Positions 1 to 8,439 of a stretch of 64,000 bases of DNA are shown piece by piece. Under the pieces are notes generated by a model that was not told where the DNA came from, searched no databases, and was given only the letters and a program-made list of their open reading frames with translations. The first letter of the stretch is position 1. Each line of letters begins with the position of its first letter. Both the position numbers and the translations under genes were made by a program. This DNA comes from Pukyongiella litopenaei (GTDB taxonomy: Bacteria; Pseudomonadota; Alphaproteobacteria; Rhodobacterales; Rhodobacteraceae), in the NCBI RefSeq assembly GCF_003008555.2, contig NZ_CP027665.1, positions 124,001 to 188,000 on the forward strand. The letters are read 5' to 3'.

Positions 1-815
1 TCGGGACCATAGCGGGACAGGCCCAGCGGCCGCGCCACCACCAGCGCGGCACGCACCAGCACGGGCGGCACCCACCGCACGCTCTTGCCCATCGCCGCCG
101 CGATGTCGGATACGGTCATCGCGCCATCGCCCGCCACGTTGTAGATCCCCGGCGGCCCGTCGAGCGCCGCGCGTTCCAGAACATGCGCCAGATCGTCGTC
201 CCAGATGAACACGAACGGGCTGTCCGACCCGCGCAATCCCAGCAACCGGGGCTTGTGGAACAATGCGGTGATCTGGTTTTCCAGCCCCGCGCCCAGAACC
301 GTGCCGACGCGCAGCACCACCTGTTCCAGCGCCGGTGTCTCATGGCGTGCGGTGGCCAGCATCTCTTCGACCAGGCGCTTGTGCCAGGAATAGGCAAATT
401 CGCGATTGCCGCGAATGGGGTCGTCTTCGCCCAGCGGCACGGCGTTGTCGGCGTGATAGCCATAGGCCGCCCCCGAGGAGGTCACCACCAGCCGCCGCAC
501 ACCATGGGCCAGGCAGGCGTCCAGCACGTTGCGGCTGCCGGTCACGTCGACCGCGTATTCCAGGTCGCGGGTCGATCCCGCACCCGGCGTGACCACCGAG
601 GCCAGATGCACCACCACATCGGGGCGCACCCCGGCAATCACGCGGTCCGGATCGTCGCCGGTTACGTCCATCGTCAGGAACCGCGCATTCGGCGGCAGGG
701 CCTCGGGCGGGCGGATATCGGTCGCCACCACGTCGAGACCGGCACGGTCCCCGAGCAGGCGCAGCAGCGCCGCGCCCACGGCCCCGGCGGCACCGGTGAT
801 CAGGATGCGGGACAT
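1..815 (-). CDS. NAD-dependent epimerase/dehydratase (extended SDR), 3' end cut by window
   Basis: This gene runs off the left edge of the window, so about 271 codons of its N-terminal part are visible. The protein opens with a Rossmann nucleotide-binding loop (GAAGAVGAA near residue 8) and has the SDR catalytic pair as YSWHK about 40 residues after a TSSGAAYG strand. That is the signature of extended short-chain dehydrogenases acting on sugar nucleotides or related substrates; the exact substrate is not visible. Its ATG lies inside the end of the upstream BASS transporter gene (16 nt overlap), so it is the third gene of an operon with that transporter and a flavin monooxygenase. A link to that oxidation or uptake pathway is an inference from position only. 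Confidence 0.85.
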   Translation of the reverse strand, partial: MSRILITGAAGAVGAALLRLLGDRAGLDVVATDIRPPEALPPNARFLTMDVTGDDPDRVIAGVRPDVVVHLASVVTPGAGSTRDLEYAVDVTGSRNVLDACLAHGVRRLVVTSSGAAYGYHADNAVPLGEDDPIRGNREFAYSWHKRLVEEMLATARHETPALEQVVLRVGTVLGAGLENQITALFHKPRLLGLRGSDSPFVFIWDDDLAHVLERAALDGPPGIYNVAGDGAMTVSDIAAAMGKSVRWVPPVLVRAALVVARPLGLSRYGP

Positions 816-1717
816 GCCGACACCTCGCGCCGTGCAAAGAGTGCGGCCAGCGCCAGCCCCGCGATCGCGTGCCAGACCCCCCAGAAGGCGGCGGCGACGG
901 CCATGCCGCCCAGCCCGCCGAAAAAGGCGAAGATCAGCACCAGCCCGAGACCGGAGTTCTGGATCCCGGTTTCGATGGTGACCGACCTGCGGTCGCGTTC
1001 GGCCAGCCCGGCCAGGGTGGCGATGGTATAGCCACCGGTAAAGGCCAGCGCGTTATGCACGAAAACCAGCCCGACGATCACGCCGGCGAACTGGACCAGG
1101 AACCCCCAGTTGCCGGCCAGCGCAACCGCGATGAACCCGGCAAAGATCGCCAGCGACAGCATTTGCATCGGCCGGTTGATCCGTGCCGCCAGCGCCGGAC
1201 GCCGGGCTCTCAGCACCATGCCCAGGATTAGCGGCAGCACCAGCATCACCCCCACGGTGATGGCCACCGAAACCGGGTCGATGCGCACCTGTTGCAGGAT
1301 CGCGCGCGTGGGGGTGTAGAGATACCCCCAAAGGGCAATGTTGGCCGGGGTGATCACGATGGCCGAAACGGTGGCAAATGCCGTCATCGACACCGACAGG
1401 GCCACGTTCCCCCCGGCCCGGTGGGTGATGAAATTCGAGATGTTGCCCCCCGGGCAGGCGGCGATAAGGATCAGACCCATCGCGATGGACGGCTGGGGCC
1501 GGAACGCCAGCAGCATCAGGAAGGTCAGCGCCGGCAGCAGCAGGAACTGCGACATCAGCCCGACCAGCAGCGGCTTGGGCGCGCGCAGCACCCGGCTGAA
1601 ATCGGCGGTCCTGAGATCCAGCGCGATCGAGAACATGAGAATTGCCAGGATCGCGTTCAGGACCCGCAGGTTGCCGGCGTCGAAATTCAGGACCACGTCA
1701 TCGATCGAACCCATCAC
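800..1717 (-). CDS. Bile acid:sodium symporter (BASS) family transporter
   Basis: A 305-residue integral membrane protein with about nine to ten hydrophobic segments. It carries two BASS family signatures: CPGGNISN near residue 88 and GIQNSGLG near residue 250, which correspond to the sodium- and substrate-binding crossover regions. Family members import organic anions (bile acids, pantoate, pyruvate, other small acids) with sodium; the substrate here is unknown. The start overlaps the stop of the upstream flavin monooxygenase by 4 nt (ATGA) and its own end overlaps the next gene, so the three genes are translationally coupled. Co-transcription with a monooxygenase suggests uptake or export of that enzyme's substrate or product. 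Confidence 0.9.
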   Translation of the reverse strand: MMGSIDDVVLNFDAGNLRVLNAILAILMFSIALDLRTADFSRVLRAPKPLLVGLMSQFLLLPALTFLMLLAFRPQPSIAMGLILIAACPGGNISNFITHRAGGNVALSVSMTAFATVSAIVITPANIALWGYLYTPTRAILQQVRIDPVSVAITVGVMLVLPLILGMVLRARRPALAARINRPMQMLSLAIFAGFIAVALAGNWGFLVQFAGVIVGLVFVHNALAFTGGYTIATLAGLAERDRRSVTIETGIQNSGLGLVLIFAFFGGLGGMAVAAAFWGVWHAIAGLALAALFARREVSACPAS

Positions 1718-3051
1718 GCACCTGCCTTCAGGGCCGCGATTTCGCCCGTCACTTCACGGCGATAGGTCGCCTTGTCGACATAATAGGCCATCCGTGGCAG
1801 GTCGATATAGGACATGCCACCGGTGACGCGCCCGAAGTCCTTGGCCTTGCGCGCGCGCAGGCGCTGCGCGGCCCCGCTGCCGTCGCGAAGCCCGGCGATA
1901 TACCGCGCGACCATCTCGGCCTGTTCATGGCGGCCCTGCCAGCCCAGCCCGGAGGCCTCGACCATGCCCAGGACGAACAGGTCATCGCGGTCGGGATGCA
2001 TGCAGTTGAGATAGAGATGCGGGGCATCCGCCTGCCAGTTCAGCAGTTCGGGGGCGATGAACGGGTAATGCAGCCGGTATCCGGTCGCGGCCAGGATCAT
2101 GTCGTATTCGCCGCTGCTGCCATCGCGGAAATGAACCTGCCTGCCGTCGAGCCGGTCGATATCCGGCCTGACCCGCAGGTCGCCATGCCCGGCATGGAAC
2201 AGGATCAGCGAATTGACCACCGGGTGGGATTCGTAGAGCGCGTAGTCGGGTTTCGGAAACCCGTATTTCTGCGGGTTGCCGACGAACCATTTCAGCAACG
2301 TCCCGTCGATCCGGCGCTTGAGCCACATCGGCAGCCTGATCCGGCCCCCCACCGTATCCGCCGGTTGGCCAAAGACGTATTTCGGCACGAAGTAATACCC
2401 GCGCCGCATCGAGATATCGCAGGACAGACCGTGATGGATCGCGTCCACCGCGATATCGCAGCCGGAATTGCCCGCGCCGACGATCAGCACCCGCTTGCCC
2501 GCGAACCGGGTCGGGTAACGGTATTGCGAGGCATGGATCAGCTCGCCGTCGAACGCGCCGTCGAATTTGGGCATGTTCGGTTCCGACAGGGTGCCGTTGG
2601 CGATCAGCAGCCCGGCAAAGCGGCGCTCATGTTCGGAGCCGTCCCTGTCACGCCAGCGCAGGATCCAGCCGCCGCCATCGACCGGGCGGGCTTCGATCAC
2701 CTCGGCGCCAAAACGGTAATGCGGATAGATATCGAAATGCCGCGCGAAATCGGAAAAATACGACTTCATCTCGCGATGCGACGGGTATTCGGCCACGTCG
2801 GCCCCCATCGGAAAGTCGTCAAACTCAGTCATCTTTTTGGACGAAATGAGATGTGCGCTTTCATACATGGTCGACCGTGGGGCGTCGATATCCCACAGCC
2901 CGCCGACATCGTCGGCCAGTTCGAAACCCTGAAACGGGATATCCTGTTCCAGCAGCGTCTTTGCCATCGCCAGACCCATCGGTCCGGCGCCAATCAGGGC
3001 AAAGGCATCCTCGCCGGGCATGGGTCCCGCCCGTCCATTGAAACCAGTCAT
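1714..3051 (-). CDS. Flavin-containing monooxygenase (FMO-like, FAD/NADPH)
   Basis: A 445-residue flavoprotein. An N-terminal FAD-binding loop (GAGPMGLA near residue 21) is followed by the FMO fingerprint FxGxxxHxxxY, read as FDGELIHASQY near residue 168, and a second Rossmann loop for NADPH (GAGNSGCDIA near residue 190). These mark class B monooxygenases that oxygenate soft nucleophiles or ketones. The Y at the end of the fingerprint favours an FMO over a Baeyer-Villiger enzyme. The chosen ATG has a GGAG Shine-Dalgarno 5 nt upstream. It heads the operon FMO-BASS-SDR, divergent from a TetR regulator, and the palindrome between them probably controls it. Confidence 0.88.
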   Translation of the reverse strand: MTGFNGRAGPMPGEDAFALIGAGPMGLAMAKTLLEQDIPFQGFELADDVGGLWDIDAPRSTMYESAHLISSKKMTEFDDFPMGADVAEYPSHREMKSYFSDFARHFDIYPHYRFGAEVIEARPVDGGGWILRWRDRDGSEHERRFAGLLIANGTLSEPNMPKFDGAFDGELIHASQYRYPTRFAGKRVLIVGAGNSGCDIAVDAIHHGLSCDISMRRGYYFVPKYVFGQPADTVGGRIRLPMWLKRRIDGTLLKWFVGNPQKYGFPKPDYALYESHPVVNSLILFHAGHGDLRVRPDIDRLDGRQVHFRDGSSGEYDMILAATGYRLHYPFIAPELLNWQADAPHLYLNCMHPDRDDLFVLGMVEASGLGWQGRHEQAEMVARYIAGLRDGSGAAQRLRARKAKDFGRVTGGMSYIDLPRMAYYVDKATYRREVTGEIAALKAGA

Positions 3052-3078
3052 GATAACTCCTACACGAATTTATTTATC

Positions 3079-3094
3079 TTGAACATTCGTTCAA
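3079..3094. promoter_or_regulatory. Candidate TetR operator: perfect TTGAAC-N4-GTTCAA inverted repeat
   Basis: A perfect 6-bp inverted repeat (TTGAAC, 4-nt spacer ATTC, GTTCAA) sits in the 53-nt gap between the divergent monooxygenase operon and the TetR gene. It lies 10 nt upstream of the regulator's start codon and 27 nt upstream of the monooxygenase start. Size, symmetry and position are typical of TetR-family operators that control the regulator and its divergent target together. Binding is inferred. Confidence 0.65.
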
Positions 3095-3104
3095 AATAGG
3101 CAAG

Positions 3105-3788
3105 ATGTTTCTTGATATGGCCCAACATGCTGTAACAACGAGAAAAAGGGCGCCGTCACGGCGTTCGCTCGAAGCGCGGGCGCGAATCTTCGATGCCGCG
3201 GAGCAGGTTTTTGCCGAGCGGGGATTCGAAGGCGCCTCGATCCGTGACATCGCCGAACGCGCGCGGGTCCAGAAGGCCAGCGTGAATTTTCACGGCGGCG
3301 CCAAGGAGGACCTGTTCGAACGGATCGTCACCCGCCGCGCCGACGAGCTTTCGACCGCGCGGATCGCCGCGCTGGAGGCGGTCGGCCCCTGCCCGCGCGA
3401 TCCCGCCGCCGAACTGATCGCGGCTTTTGCCATGCCGCTGCTCGACCGGGCATTTGGCGGCGACCCGCAATGGATGGCCTATGCGCGGCTGATCGCCATC
3501 GTTTCTGCCGATCCGCGCTGGAATGACTTGACCGCCAGGCTCTATGACCCGGTGGCCATGACCTATGCCCGGCGGCTGTCGGCCAGCTATCCCGACGCCA
3601 GCCCCGAGGATGTGGCCGCGGGCATGGTGTTTTCGGTCTCGGCGATGCTGGCGCTGTGCACCTCGCAATGGCGGATCACGGCGCTGAGCCCCGGCAATCC
3701 CGACCCGGGCCGCGCGGCGCTGATCGACAGGCTGATCGACTACTGTGCCGCCGGCATGACGACGCTGCTGGGGGCGCCGGTCCGCTGA
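3105..3788 (+). CDS. TetR/AcrR family transcriptional regulator (CecR-like C-terminal region)
   Basis: A 227-residue regulator. The N-terminal TetR helix-turn-helix spans roughly residues 25-70 and includes the typical AEQVFAERGFEGASIRDIAE stretch, although the usual YYHF segment is changed to VNFHGG. The C-terminal ligand domain resembles the DUF1956/CecR type. It is divergent from the FMO-BASS-SDR operon with a perfect palindrome in between, so it probably represses that operon and itself in response to a substrate of the monooxygenase. ATG 3105 has an AGG 4 nt upstream; an in-frame ATG at 3117 (MAQHAV) is a possible alternative start. Confidence 0.85.
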   Translation: MFLDMAQHAVTTRKRAPSRRSLEARARIFDAAEQVFAERGFEGASIRDIAERARVQKASVNFHGGAKEDLFERIVTRRADELSTARIAALEAVGPCPRDPAAELIAAFAMPLLDRAFGGDPQWMAYARLIAIVSADPRWNDLTARLYDPVAMTYARRLSASYPDASPEDVAAGMVFSVSAMLALCTSQWRITALSPGNPDPGRAALIDRLIDYCAAGMTTLLGAPVR

Positions 3789-3836
3789 GGACCATGCCCT
3801 CCGACACACCGCTATCGTATCGGGGCTGAACCGGAT

Positions 3837-4259
3837 ATGACTGCGATCATGTCTGCGATCTCCCCTCCGTTCCAGTCGGCTGCGGTCGAACAGCTCTTTG
3901 CCCGGTTTCCCGATGCCGAACGCGCGGGCCTGCTCGGGTTGCGGCGCCTCATCTTCGATACGGCGGCCGGGATCCCCGATGTCGGCCGGATCGAAGAGGC
4001 GCTGCGCTGGGGCCAGCCGGCCTATCTGACGCCCGACACCGGTTCGGGCTCGACGATCCGGCTCGGGCTGCCCAAGGCCGGCGGCTACGCGCTCTATGTG
4101 CATTGCCAGACCACGATCCTGCCCGATTTTCGCAGCCTGTTTCCCGATGCGTTTGACTATGAAGGCAACCGCGCGGTGCTGTTCCGGCCGGGGCGGACGC
4201 CCGATGACGACAAGCTGCGGCTGCTGATCGCGGCGGCGCTGACCTATCACCTCCGCTGA
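3837..4259 (+). CDS. DUF1801 domain-containing protein
   Basis: A 140-residue soluble protein of the DUF1801 (YdhG-like) family, recognised by the EALRWGQPAYL motif near residue 56 and the pattern GYALYVHCQT. No biochemical role is established for the family; structures show a small alpha/beta fold related to frataxin-like or iron-chaperone folds. There are two possible starts (MTAIMSAIS); the first follows the TetR gene by 48 nt on the same strand, so it may be read through from it. Nothing in the sequence ties it to the neighbours functionally. Confidence 0.8.
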   Translation: MTAIMSAISPPFQSAAVEQLFARFPDAERAGLLGLRRLIFDTAAGIPDVGRIEEALRWGQPAYLTPDTGSGSTIRLGLPKAGGYALYVHCQTTILPDFRSLFPDAFDYEGNRAVLFRPGRTPDDDKLRLLIAAALTYHLR

Positions 4260-4297
4260 TCCGGCCCGATGGCGGGGACCGGCCCCACAACCCACCG

Positions 4298-4327
4298 TTG
4301 CACGCGATGGAGGAACGTGGTTGTAAT
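4298..4327 (+). promoter_or_regulatory. Possible sigma-70-like promoter of the DoxX gene
   Basis: A TTGCAC box (4298-4303) is followed after 18 nt by TGTAAT (4322-4327), about 60 nt upstream of the DoxX start codon. Each hexamer is close to the -35 and -10 consensus. This is pattern matching only; GC-rich alphaproteobacterial promoters are often degenerate. Confidence 0.35.
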
Positions 4328-4388
4328 GGGCGCCGAATACCTGAGAAAATCTGACGGATATCAACCGGAACCGAAGGGACCATACCAG

Positions 4389-4781
4389 ATGATCGAACGG
4401 CTGAATTCGCTTGCGCCCCTGGCTCTGAGTGTGACTCGTATCATGGCCGGCTTGGCGTTCATGGCGCACGGGACGCAGAAGTTGCTGGGGTTCCCGGCCA
4501 CCGAACGCGCAACCGAAACCTTTTCCCTGTCCTGGATCGCGGGCGTCATCGAACTGGTCTGCGGCGCGCTGATCGCGCTGGGGCTGCTGACACGCCCGGC
4601 GGCCTTCCTGTCATCGGGGCTGATGGCATTTGCCTATTGGATGGCCCATGCACCGCGCGATTTCTTTCCGGTCAACAATGGCGGCGATGCGGCGATCCTC
4701 TACTGTTTCTTCTTCCTCTACCTCGTCTTTGCCGGCCCCGGCCCGCTGAGCATCGACCGGATACGCGGCGCCGATCACTGA
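4389..4781 (+). CDS. DoxX family membrane protein
   Basis: A 130-residue protein with four hydrophobic segments and the DoxX family pattern, including the stretch RIMAGLAFMAHGTQKLLGF at the N-terminus. DoxX-like proteins are small inner-membrane proteins; some are quinone-linked redox partners, but most have no known role. I start it at ATG 4389 because a GAAGGGA ribosome site lies just upstream and the protein then begins at the membrane domain. An open frame continues 40 codons further upstream without membrane character. A putative promoter lies 60 nt upstream, so it is probably a single-gene transcript ending at the strong hairpin after 4802. Confidence 0.85.
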   Translation: MIERLNSLAPLALSVTRIMAGLAFMAHGTQKLLGFPATERATETFSLSWIAGVIELVCGALIALGLLTRPAAFLSSGLMAFAYWMAHAPRDFFPVNNGGDAAILYCFFFLYLVFAGPGPLSIDRIRGADH

Positions 4782-4801
4782 GCGCCTGAGACAGGGGAGA
4801 A

Positions 4802-4841
4802 GGGCGGGCGCCCGTCTGATTAATAATCCGTGCGCCCGCCC
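4802..4841. terminator. 10-bp hairpin between convergent genes
   Basis: A perfect 10-bp stem (GGGCGGGCGC paired with GCGCCCGCCC) encloses a 20-nt AT-rich loop in the gap between the convergent DoxX and oxidoreductase genes. There is no U tract on either side, so it would be a bidirectional or Rho-assisted terminator, or an mRNA-stabilising end. Confidence 0.6.
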
Positions 4842-4847
4842 GGTTGC

Positions 4848-5888
4848 TCAGATCAGCTTGACGATCTGCTTGCCGGTATTGCCGCCTTCGAGCATCGCGA
4901 TGAAGGCCGCCGGGGCATTTTCCAGCCCTTCGGCGATATCCTCGAGGAACCGGATTTCACCCGAGGCGACCTTGGGGGCCACCTGGGACAGGAACTCGGG
5001 AAACCGGTCGAAATGGTTCGAGATGATGAACCCGTTGACGGACATGTATTTCACCAGGATCGACCGCCACAGCGCCGGGCCGGACAGCCCGGCATCCGCC
5101 GCACCCGCACCCAGCGCGCCGGCATTGTACCACGCGACCATCCCGCAAACCGGGATCCGGGCGAATTCGTTGAGCAGCGGGAACACCGCTTCGAGCACCT
5201 TGCCGCCGACATTCTCGAAATAGATATCGACCCCGTCCGGACATTCGGCGGCCAGCGCCGCGCGCAGGTCTGACGCGGTGTCATAGGCGCGGTGATCGAG
5301 GCAGGCGTCAAAGCCGAACATCTCGGTGGCCAGCCTGCATTTGTCGGCACCGCCGGCGACACCCACGGTGCGCAGACCGGCCAGCCGGGCCACCTGCCCC
5401 ACCATCGAGCCGACCGGCCCCGTGGCGGCTGCCACCACCAGCGTCTCGCCCGCCCTGGGCCTGCCCAGTTCGGTCAGGCCATACCAGCCGGTAAAGCCCG
5501 GCATGCCCAGCACACCCAGGGCGGCGGTGACCGGCCCCATCGCGGGGTCGAGCCTGCGCAGCTGGTCGGCGGGCAGGCAGCCATGGCTGGCCCAGCCGAA
5601 CATGCCAAAGGCGAAATCGCCAGGTTTGAACGCCGGTGAATTCGAGGCGATCACCTCGCCCACGCCCCCGGCCTCCATCGTGCCGCCGATCGGCACCGGC
5701 GCGGCATAGGATTTCGCGTCGTCCATCCGCCCCCGCATGTAGGGATCGAGCGACATGTAATGCACGCGCACCAGCACCTCGCCCTCACCCGGCACCGGCA
5801 GGGGCGCGGCTTCGTGGCTGAAGTTTTCGGCGCTCGGCGCCCCGTCGGGGCGGCTTGCCAGCGCGATACGGAACATCTGTTCGGACAT
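4848..5888 (-). CDS. NADP-dependent zinc-free MDR oxidoreductase (CurA/YncB-like)
   Basis: A 346-residue medium-chain dehydrogenase/reductase of the leukotriene B4 12-hydroxydehydrogenase/YncB group, which reduce alkenal or enone double bonds with NADPH. Visible features are LDPYMRGRM near residue 45, the nucleotide loop AAATGPVGSMVGQVA near residue 145 and YFENVGG near residue 225. Catalytic zinc cysteines are absent, as expected for this subgroup. The start at 5888 is chosen because AAAGGAG lies 6 nt upstream; the open frame extends ten codons further but without a ribosome site. It is divergent from suhB and monocistronic. Confidence 0.88.
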   Translation of the reverse strand: MSEQMFRIALASRPDGAPSAENFSHEAAPLPVPGEGEVLVRVHYMSLDPYMRGRMDDAKSYAAPVPIGGTMEAGGVGEVIASNSPAFKPGDFAFGMFGWASHGCLPADQLRRLDPAMGPVTAALGVLGMPGFTGWYGLTELGRPRAGETLVVAAATGPVGSMVGQVARLAGLRTVGVAGGADKCRLATEMFGFDACLDHRAYDTASDLRAALAAECPDGVDIYFENVGGKVLEAVFPLLNEFARIPVCGMVAWYNAGALGAGAADAGLSGPALWRSILVKYMSVNGFIISNHFDRFPEFLSQVAPKVASGEIRFLEDIAEGLENAPAAFIAMLEGGNTGKQIVKLI

Positions 5889-6042
5889 GGGATTCTCCTT
5901 TGGGATCATTTGCGCCAACGGTGCGGCCCCGAAACCGGCGTGACAAGCCCGGCCCGGCCCTGACGCTGCGACAGTATCCGGGACTTGGCAACCGGGAAAG
6001 GCGGGCGTATATGCGCGGCTTCACCTCAACGGAGCCTTTGAC

Positions 6043-6828
6043 ATGGTCGGCAGTGCAAATCTCAACGTCATGATCAAGGCCGCGCGCAAGGCGGGGCGGT
6101 CGCTGGTCAAGGATTTCCGCGAGGTGGAGAACCTGCAGGTGTCGATGAAAGGCGCGGGCGATTTTGTCTCCAAGGCCGACATCGCCGCCGAGCAGATCCT
6201 GAAAGAGGAATTGCTGGGCGCGCGTCCCACCTATGGCTGGCTGGCCGAGGAAGGCGGCGAGATCCCCGGGCAGGACCCGACCCGGCGCTGGATCGTCGAT
6301 CCGCTGGACGGCACCACCAACTTCCTGCACGGGCTGCCGCACTGGGCGGTGTCGATCGCCCTGGAGCACAAGGGCAAGATCGTCGCGGGCGTGGTGTTCG
6401 ACCCGGCCAAGGATGAAATGTTCCTTGCCGAAAAGGGCGAAGGCGCCTGGCTGAACCAGTCGCGGCTGCGGGTCTCGGGACGGTCGCGGATGATCGAGAG
6501 CATCTTTGCCACCGGCCTGCCCTTCGGCGGCCGCAGCGACCTGCCCGAAACGCTGCAGGACCTGGCCCGGCTGATGCCCGCCTGCGCCGGCGTGCGGCGC
6601 TGGGGGGCGGCGGCGCTCGACATGGCCTATGTGGCGGCGGGCCGCTACGAAGGGTTCTGGGAACGCCGCCTGAACGTCTGGGACATCGCCGCCGGCACCA
6701 TCATCGTGCGCGAAGCCGGCGGGCTGGTCGAAGCCATCGCGGACGGTGACGACCTGCTGGCCTCGGGCGAGGTCATCTGCGCCAACGAACCGATCTTTGG
6801 CAAATTCGCCGACGTGATCCGGGGCTAG
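6043..6828 (+). CDS. suhB: Inositol-1-monophosphatase family protein
   Basis: A 261-residue member of the Li+-sensitive, Mg2+-dependent phosphatase family. The metal-binding motifs are complete: GDFVSKAD near residue 45, the E-E pair in LAEEGGE, WIVDPLDGTTNF near residue 85, and the second signature WDIAAGTIIVREAGG near residue 213. SuhB proteins hydrolyse inositol phosphates and in some bacteria also assist rRNA antitermination and ribosome biogenesis. The start at 6043 follows a GGAG 8 nt upstream. It ends convergently with the cytochrome c maturation cluster. Confidence 0.92.
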   Translation: MVGSANLNVMIKAARKAGRSLVKDFREVENLQVSMKGAGDFVSKADIAAEQILKEELLGARPTYGWLAEEGGEIPGQDPTRRWIVDPLDGTTNFLHGLPHWAVSIALEHKGKIVAGVVFDPAKDEMFLAEKGEGAWLNQSRLRVSGRSRMIESIFATGLPFGGRSDLPETLQDLARLMPACAGVRRWGAAALDMAYVAAGRYEGFWERRLNVWDIAAGTIIVREAGGLVEAIADGDDLLASGEVICANEPIFGKFADVIRG

Positions 6829-6896
6829 GCCGACAACCGGTTGACACCGCCCCCCTGCCCGAACGGGCGACCGCGCGACGGCAGTTTCCATCCGAC

Positions 6897-6911
6897 CCCG
6901 CCTGCGGCGGG
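6897..6911. terminator. Short GC hairpin between suhB and ccmG
   Basis: A 6-bp GC-only stem with a 3-nt loop (CCCGCC, TGC, GGCGGG) sits in the 99-nt gap between the convergent suhB and ccmG. There is no U tract, so terminator activity is only suggested. Confidence 0.35.
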
Positions 6912-6927
6912 CGTGATGGATCGGCGG

Positions 6928-7473
6928 TCAGTTGCCGCCGCCGCTGGCCCTGGCAATCGCAGGCAGGATGGTTTCCTCCATCACCTTCGCGGTCACCGGG
7001 CCCGCGAACCGCAGGTGAATCGTGCCGTCGCCGCCGATCACATAGGTTTCCGGGACGCCATAGACCCCCCAGTCGATCCCCATGCTGCCGCCGTCCGAGC
7101 CGATCGCGGCATAGGGGTCGCCCAGTTCCGCCAGAAAGGCCAGCCCCTTCTCCGGCGTGTCCTTGTAGTTGATGCCGTAGATCGGGATGCCGCCGTCCGA
7201 GAGCTTCTGCAGGTTCGGGTGTTCGACACGGCAGGGCGCGCACCAGCTGGCCCAGAAATTCACCAGCTTCACTTCGCCGTCGCGCAGGGTGTCGTCGCCC
7301 CAGATCGCCTTGCCCGGCAGTTCGTTCAGCACCACGGGCGGCGCGGGCTGGCCTTCGCGGGCCGAGGGCAGCGCGTTGGGATCGTCCCGGAACATGCCGA
7401 TCAGCGCCAGGGCGACGAAGGCCGCAAAGACCAGCGGCGGCGCGATCATCAGCGGTGAGATCTTCCTAGCCAT
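6928..7473 (-). CDS. ccmG: CcmG/DsbE/HelX thiol:disulfide oxidoreductase
   Basis: A 181-residue membrane-anchored thioredoxin-like protein. A single transmembrane anchor spans roughly residues 8-26, followed by a periplasmic thioredoxin domain with the CcmG-type active site WASWCAPC (Cys78 and Cys81). It reduces the haem-binding CxxCH cysteines of apocytochromes before haem attachment. It is the last gene of ccmA-B-C-D-G, and its start overlaps the ccmD stop by 8 nt. This is the helABCDX order known from Rhodobacter capsulatus, where this gene is helX. Confidence 0.95.
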   Translation of the reverse strand: MARKISPLMIAPPLVFAAFVALALIGMFRDDPNALPSAREGQPAPPVVLNELPGKAIWGDDTLRDGEVKLVNFWASWCAPCRVEHPNLQKLSDGGIPIYGINYKDTPEKGLAFLAELGDPYAAIGSDGGSMGIDWGVYGVPETYVIGGDGTIHLRFAGPVTAKVMEETILPAIARASGGGN

Positions 7474-7624
7474 CCCGCGACATCCTCTGTTCGACCCGCT
7501 CCATCTCGCCGCGGACCTTGCGGCCGCGCAACAGGCTGAAGATCACCAGCACCGCCAGCAACAGCAGCGACGCGGCATAAGCGGCCAGCACCGTATCGGC
7601 GTATTTCCCCAGTTCCGGTATCAT
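7466..7624 (-). CDS. ccmD: Haem exporter protein CcmD
   Basis: A 52-residue protein with one transmembrane helix (about residues 13-33) followed by a basic tail (LLRGRKVRGEMERVEQRM), exactly the CcmD layout. CcmD stabilises the CcmABC complex and helps release haem-loaded CcmE. The start ATG overlaps the ccmC stop by 4 nt (ATGA) and the end overlaps ccmG by 8 nt, so translation is coupled on both sides. It is short enough to be missed by automatic gene calling. Confidence 0.93.
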   Translation of the reverse strand: MIPELGKYADTVLAAYAASLLLLAVLVIFSLLRGRKVRGEMERVEQRMSRDG

Positions 7625-8394
7625 GCCCCTGCCCTTTCGCGTGCCAGCAGCGCCCGGATACGGCGGGCGCGGATCTCGGTTCCGGTGCGATAGAGCACCA
7701 GCGCGATGAACAGCAGGACGAACCCGATGATGCAGACCATCAGCGGCACGAAGAAGACATTGGAGACCTTTTCCTCGGTATCCGATCCGGTGATCGCCGC
7801 CGCGCGCATCACCGACGCGCCCTGATGCAGCCCCTGGTTCCAGAAATTCACCGCGTAGCGCGACAGCAACGCGAAAACCGACCCCACCAGACACAGGACC
7901 GAGGTCAGGTCGGCCGCGGTATCCGGGTCCTCGATCGCCTCCCACAGGGCGACATAGCCGAGATAGAACAAAAACAGGATCAGGAACGAGGTCAGCCGCG
8001 GGTCCCAGGCCCACCAGGTGCCCCACATCGGCTGCCCCCAGATGGCGCCGGTGGCCAGCGCGATCAGCGTCATGACGATGCCCACGGGCGCGGCGGCCCG
8101 CGCCGCCAGCGCGCTGACATGGTGGCGCCGCACCAGCCAGACCAGCGAGGTCGCCAGCATCATCAGCCAGCAGTTAATCGCCATCAGCGCCGAGGGCACA
8201 TGCAGGTAGATGATCTTGACCGTCGATCCCTGCCGGTAATCGTCGGGGGTAAAGAAGAAGCCCCAGACGAGCCCAACCGCAAGGCACGCCGCCGCTGTCC
8301 ACCAGAACACGGGCAGGACCCGCTCGGTGGTTGCCAGGAACTTGCGCGGGTTGGCATAGGCCCACAGGGCATTGGCTTTCGCGGCGAATGTCAT
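7621..8394 (-). CDS. ccmC: Haem exporter/handling protein CcmC
   Basis: A 257-residue membrane protein with six transmembrane helices. The WWD haem-handling motif is seen as WGTWWAWDPRLTS at residues 124-136, and a periplasmic-side histidine lies in YLHVPSA near residue 65. CcmC loads haem onto the chaperone CcmE for c-type cytochrome assembly on the periplasmic face. It lies 45 nt after ccmB and overlaps ccmD. It is full length for the family. Confidence 0.96.
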   Translation of the reverse strand: MTFAAKANALWAYANPRKFLATTERVLPVFWWTAAACLAVGLVWGFFFTPDDYRQGSTVKIIYLHVPSALMAINCWLMMLATSLVWLVRRHHVSALAARAAAPVGIVMTLIALATGAIWGQPMWGTWWAWDPRLTSFLILFLFYLGYVALWEAIEDPDTAADLTSVLCLVGSVFALLSRYAVNFWNQGLHQGASVMRAAAITGSDTEEKVSNVFFVPLMVCIIGFVLLFIALVLYRTGTEIRARRIRALLARERAGA

Positions 8395-8439
8395 GATGGC
8401 TATCTAGTCCGAGTCGGGGCGGTTCTCAATTGACAGATG

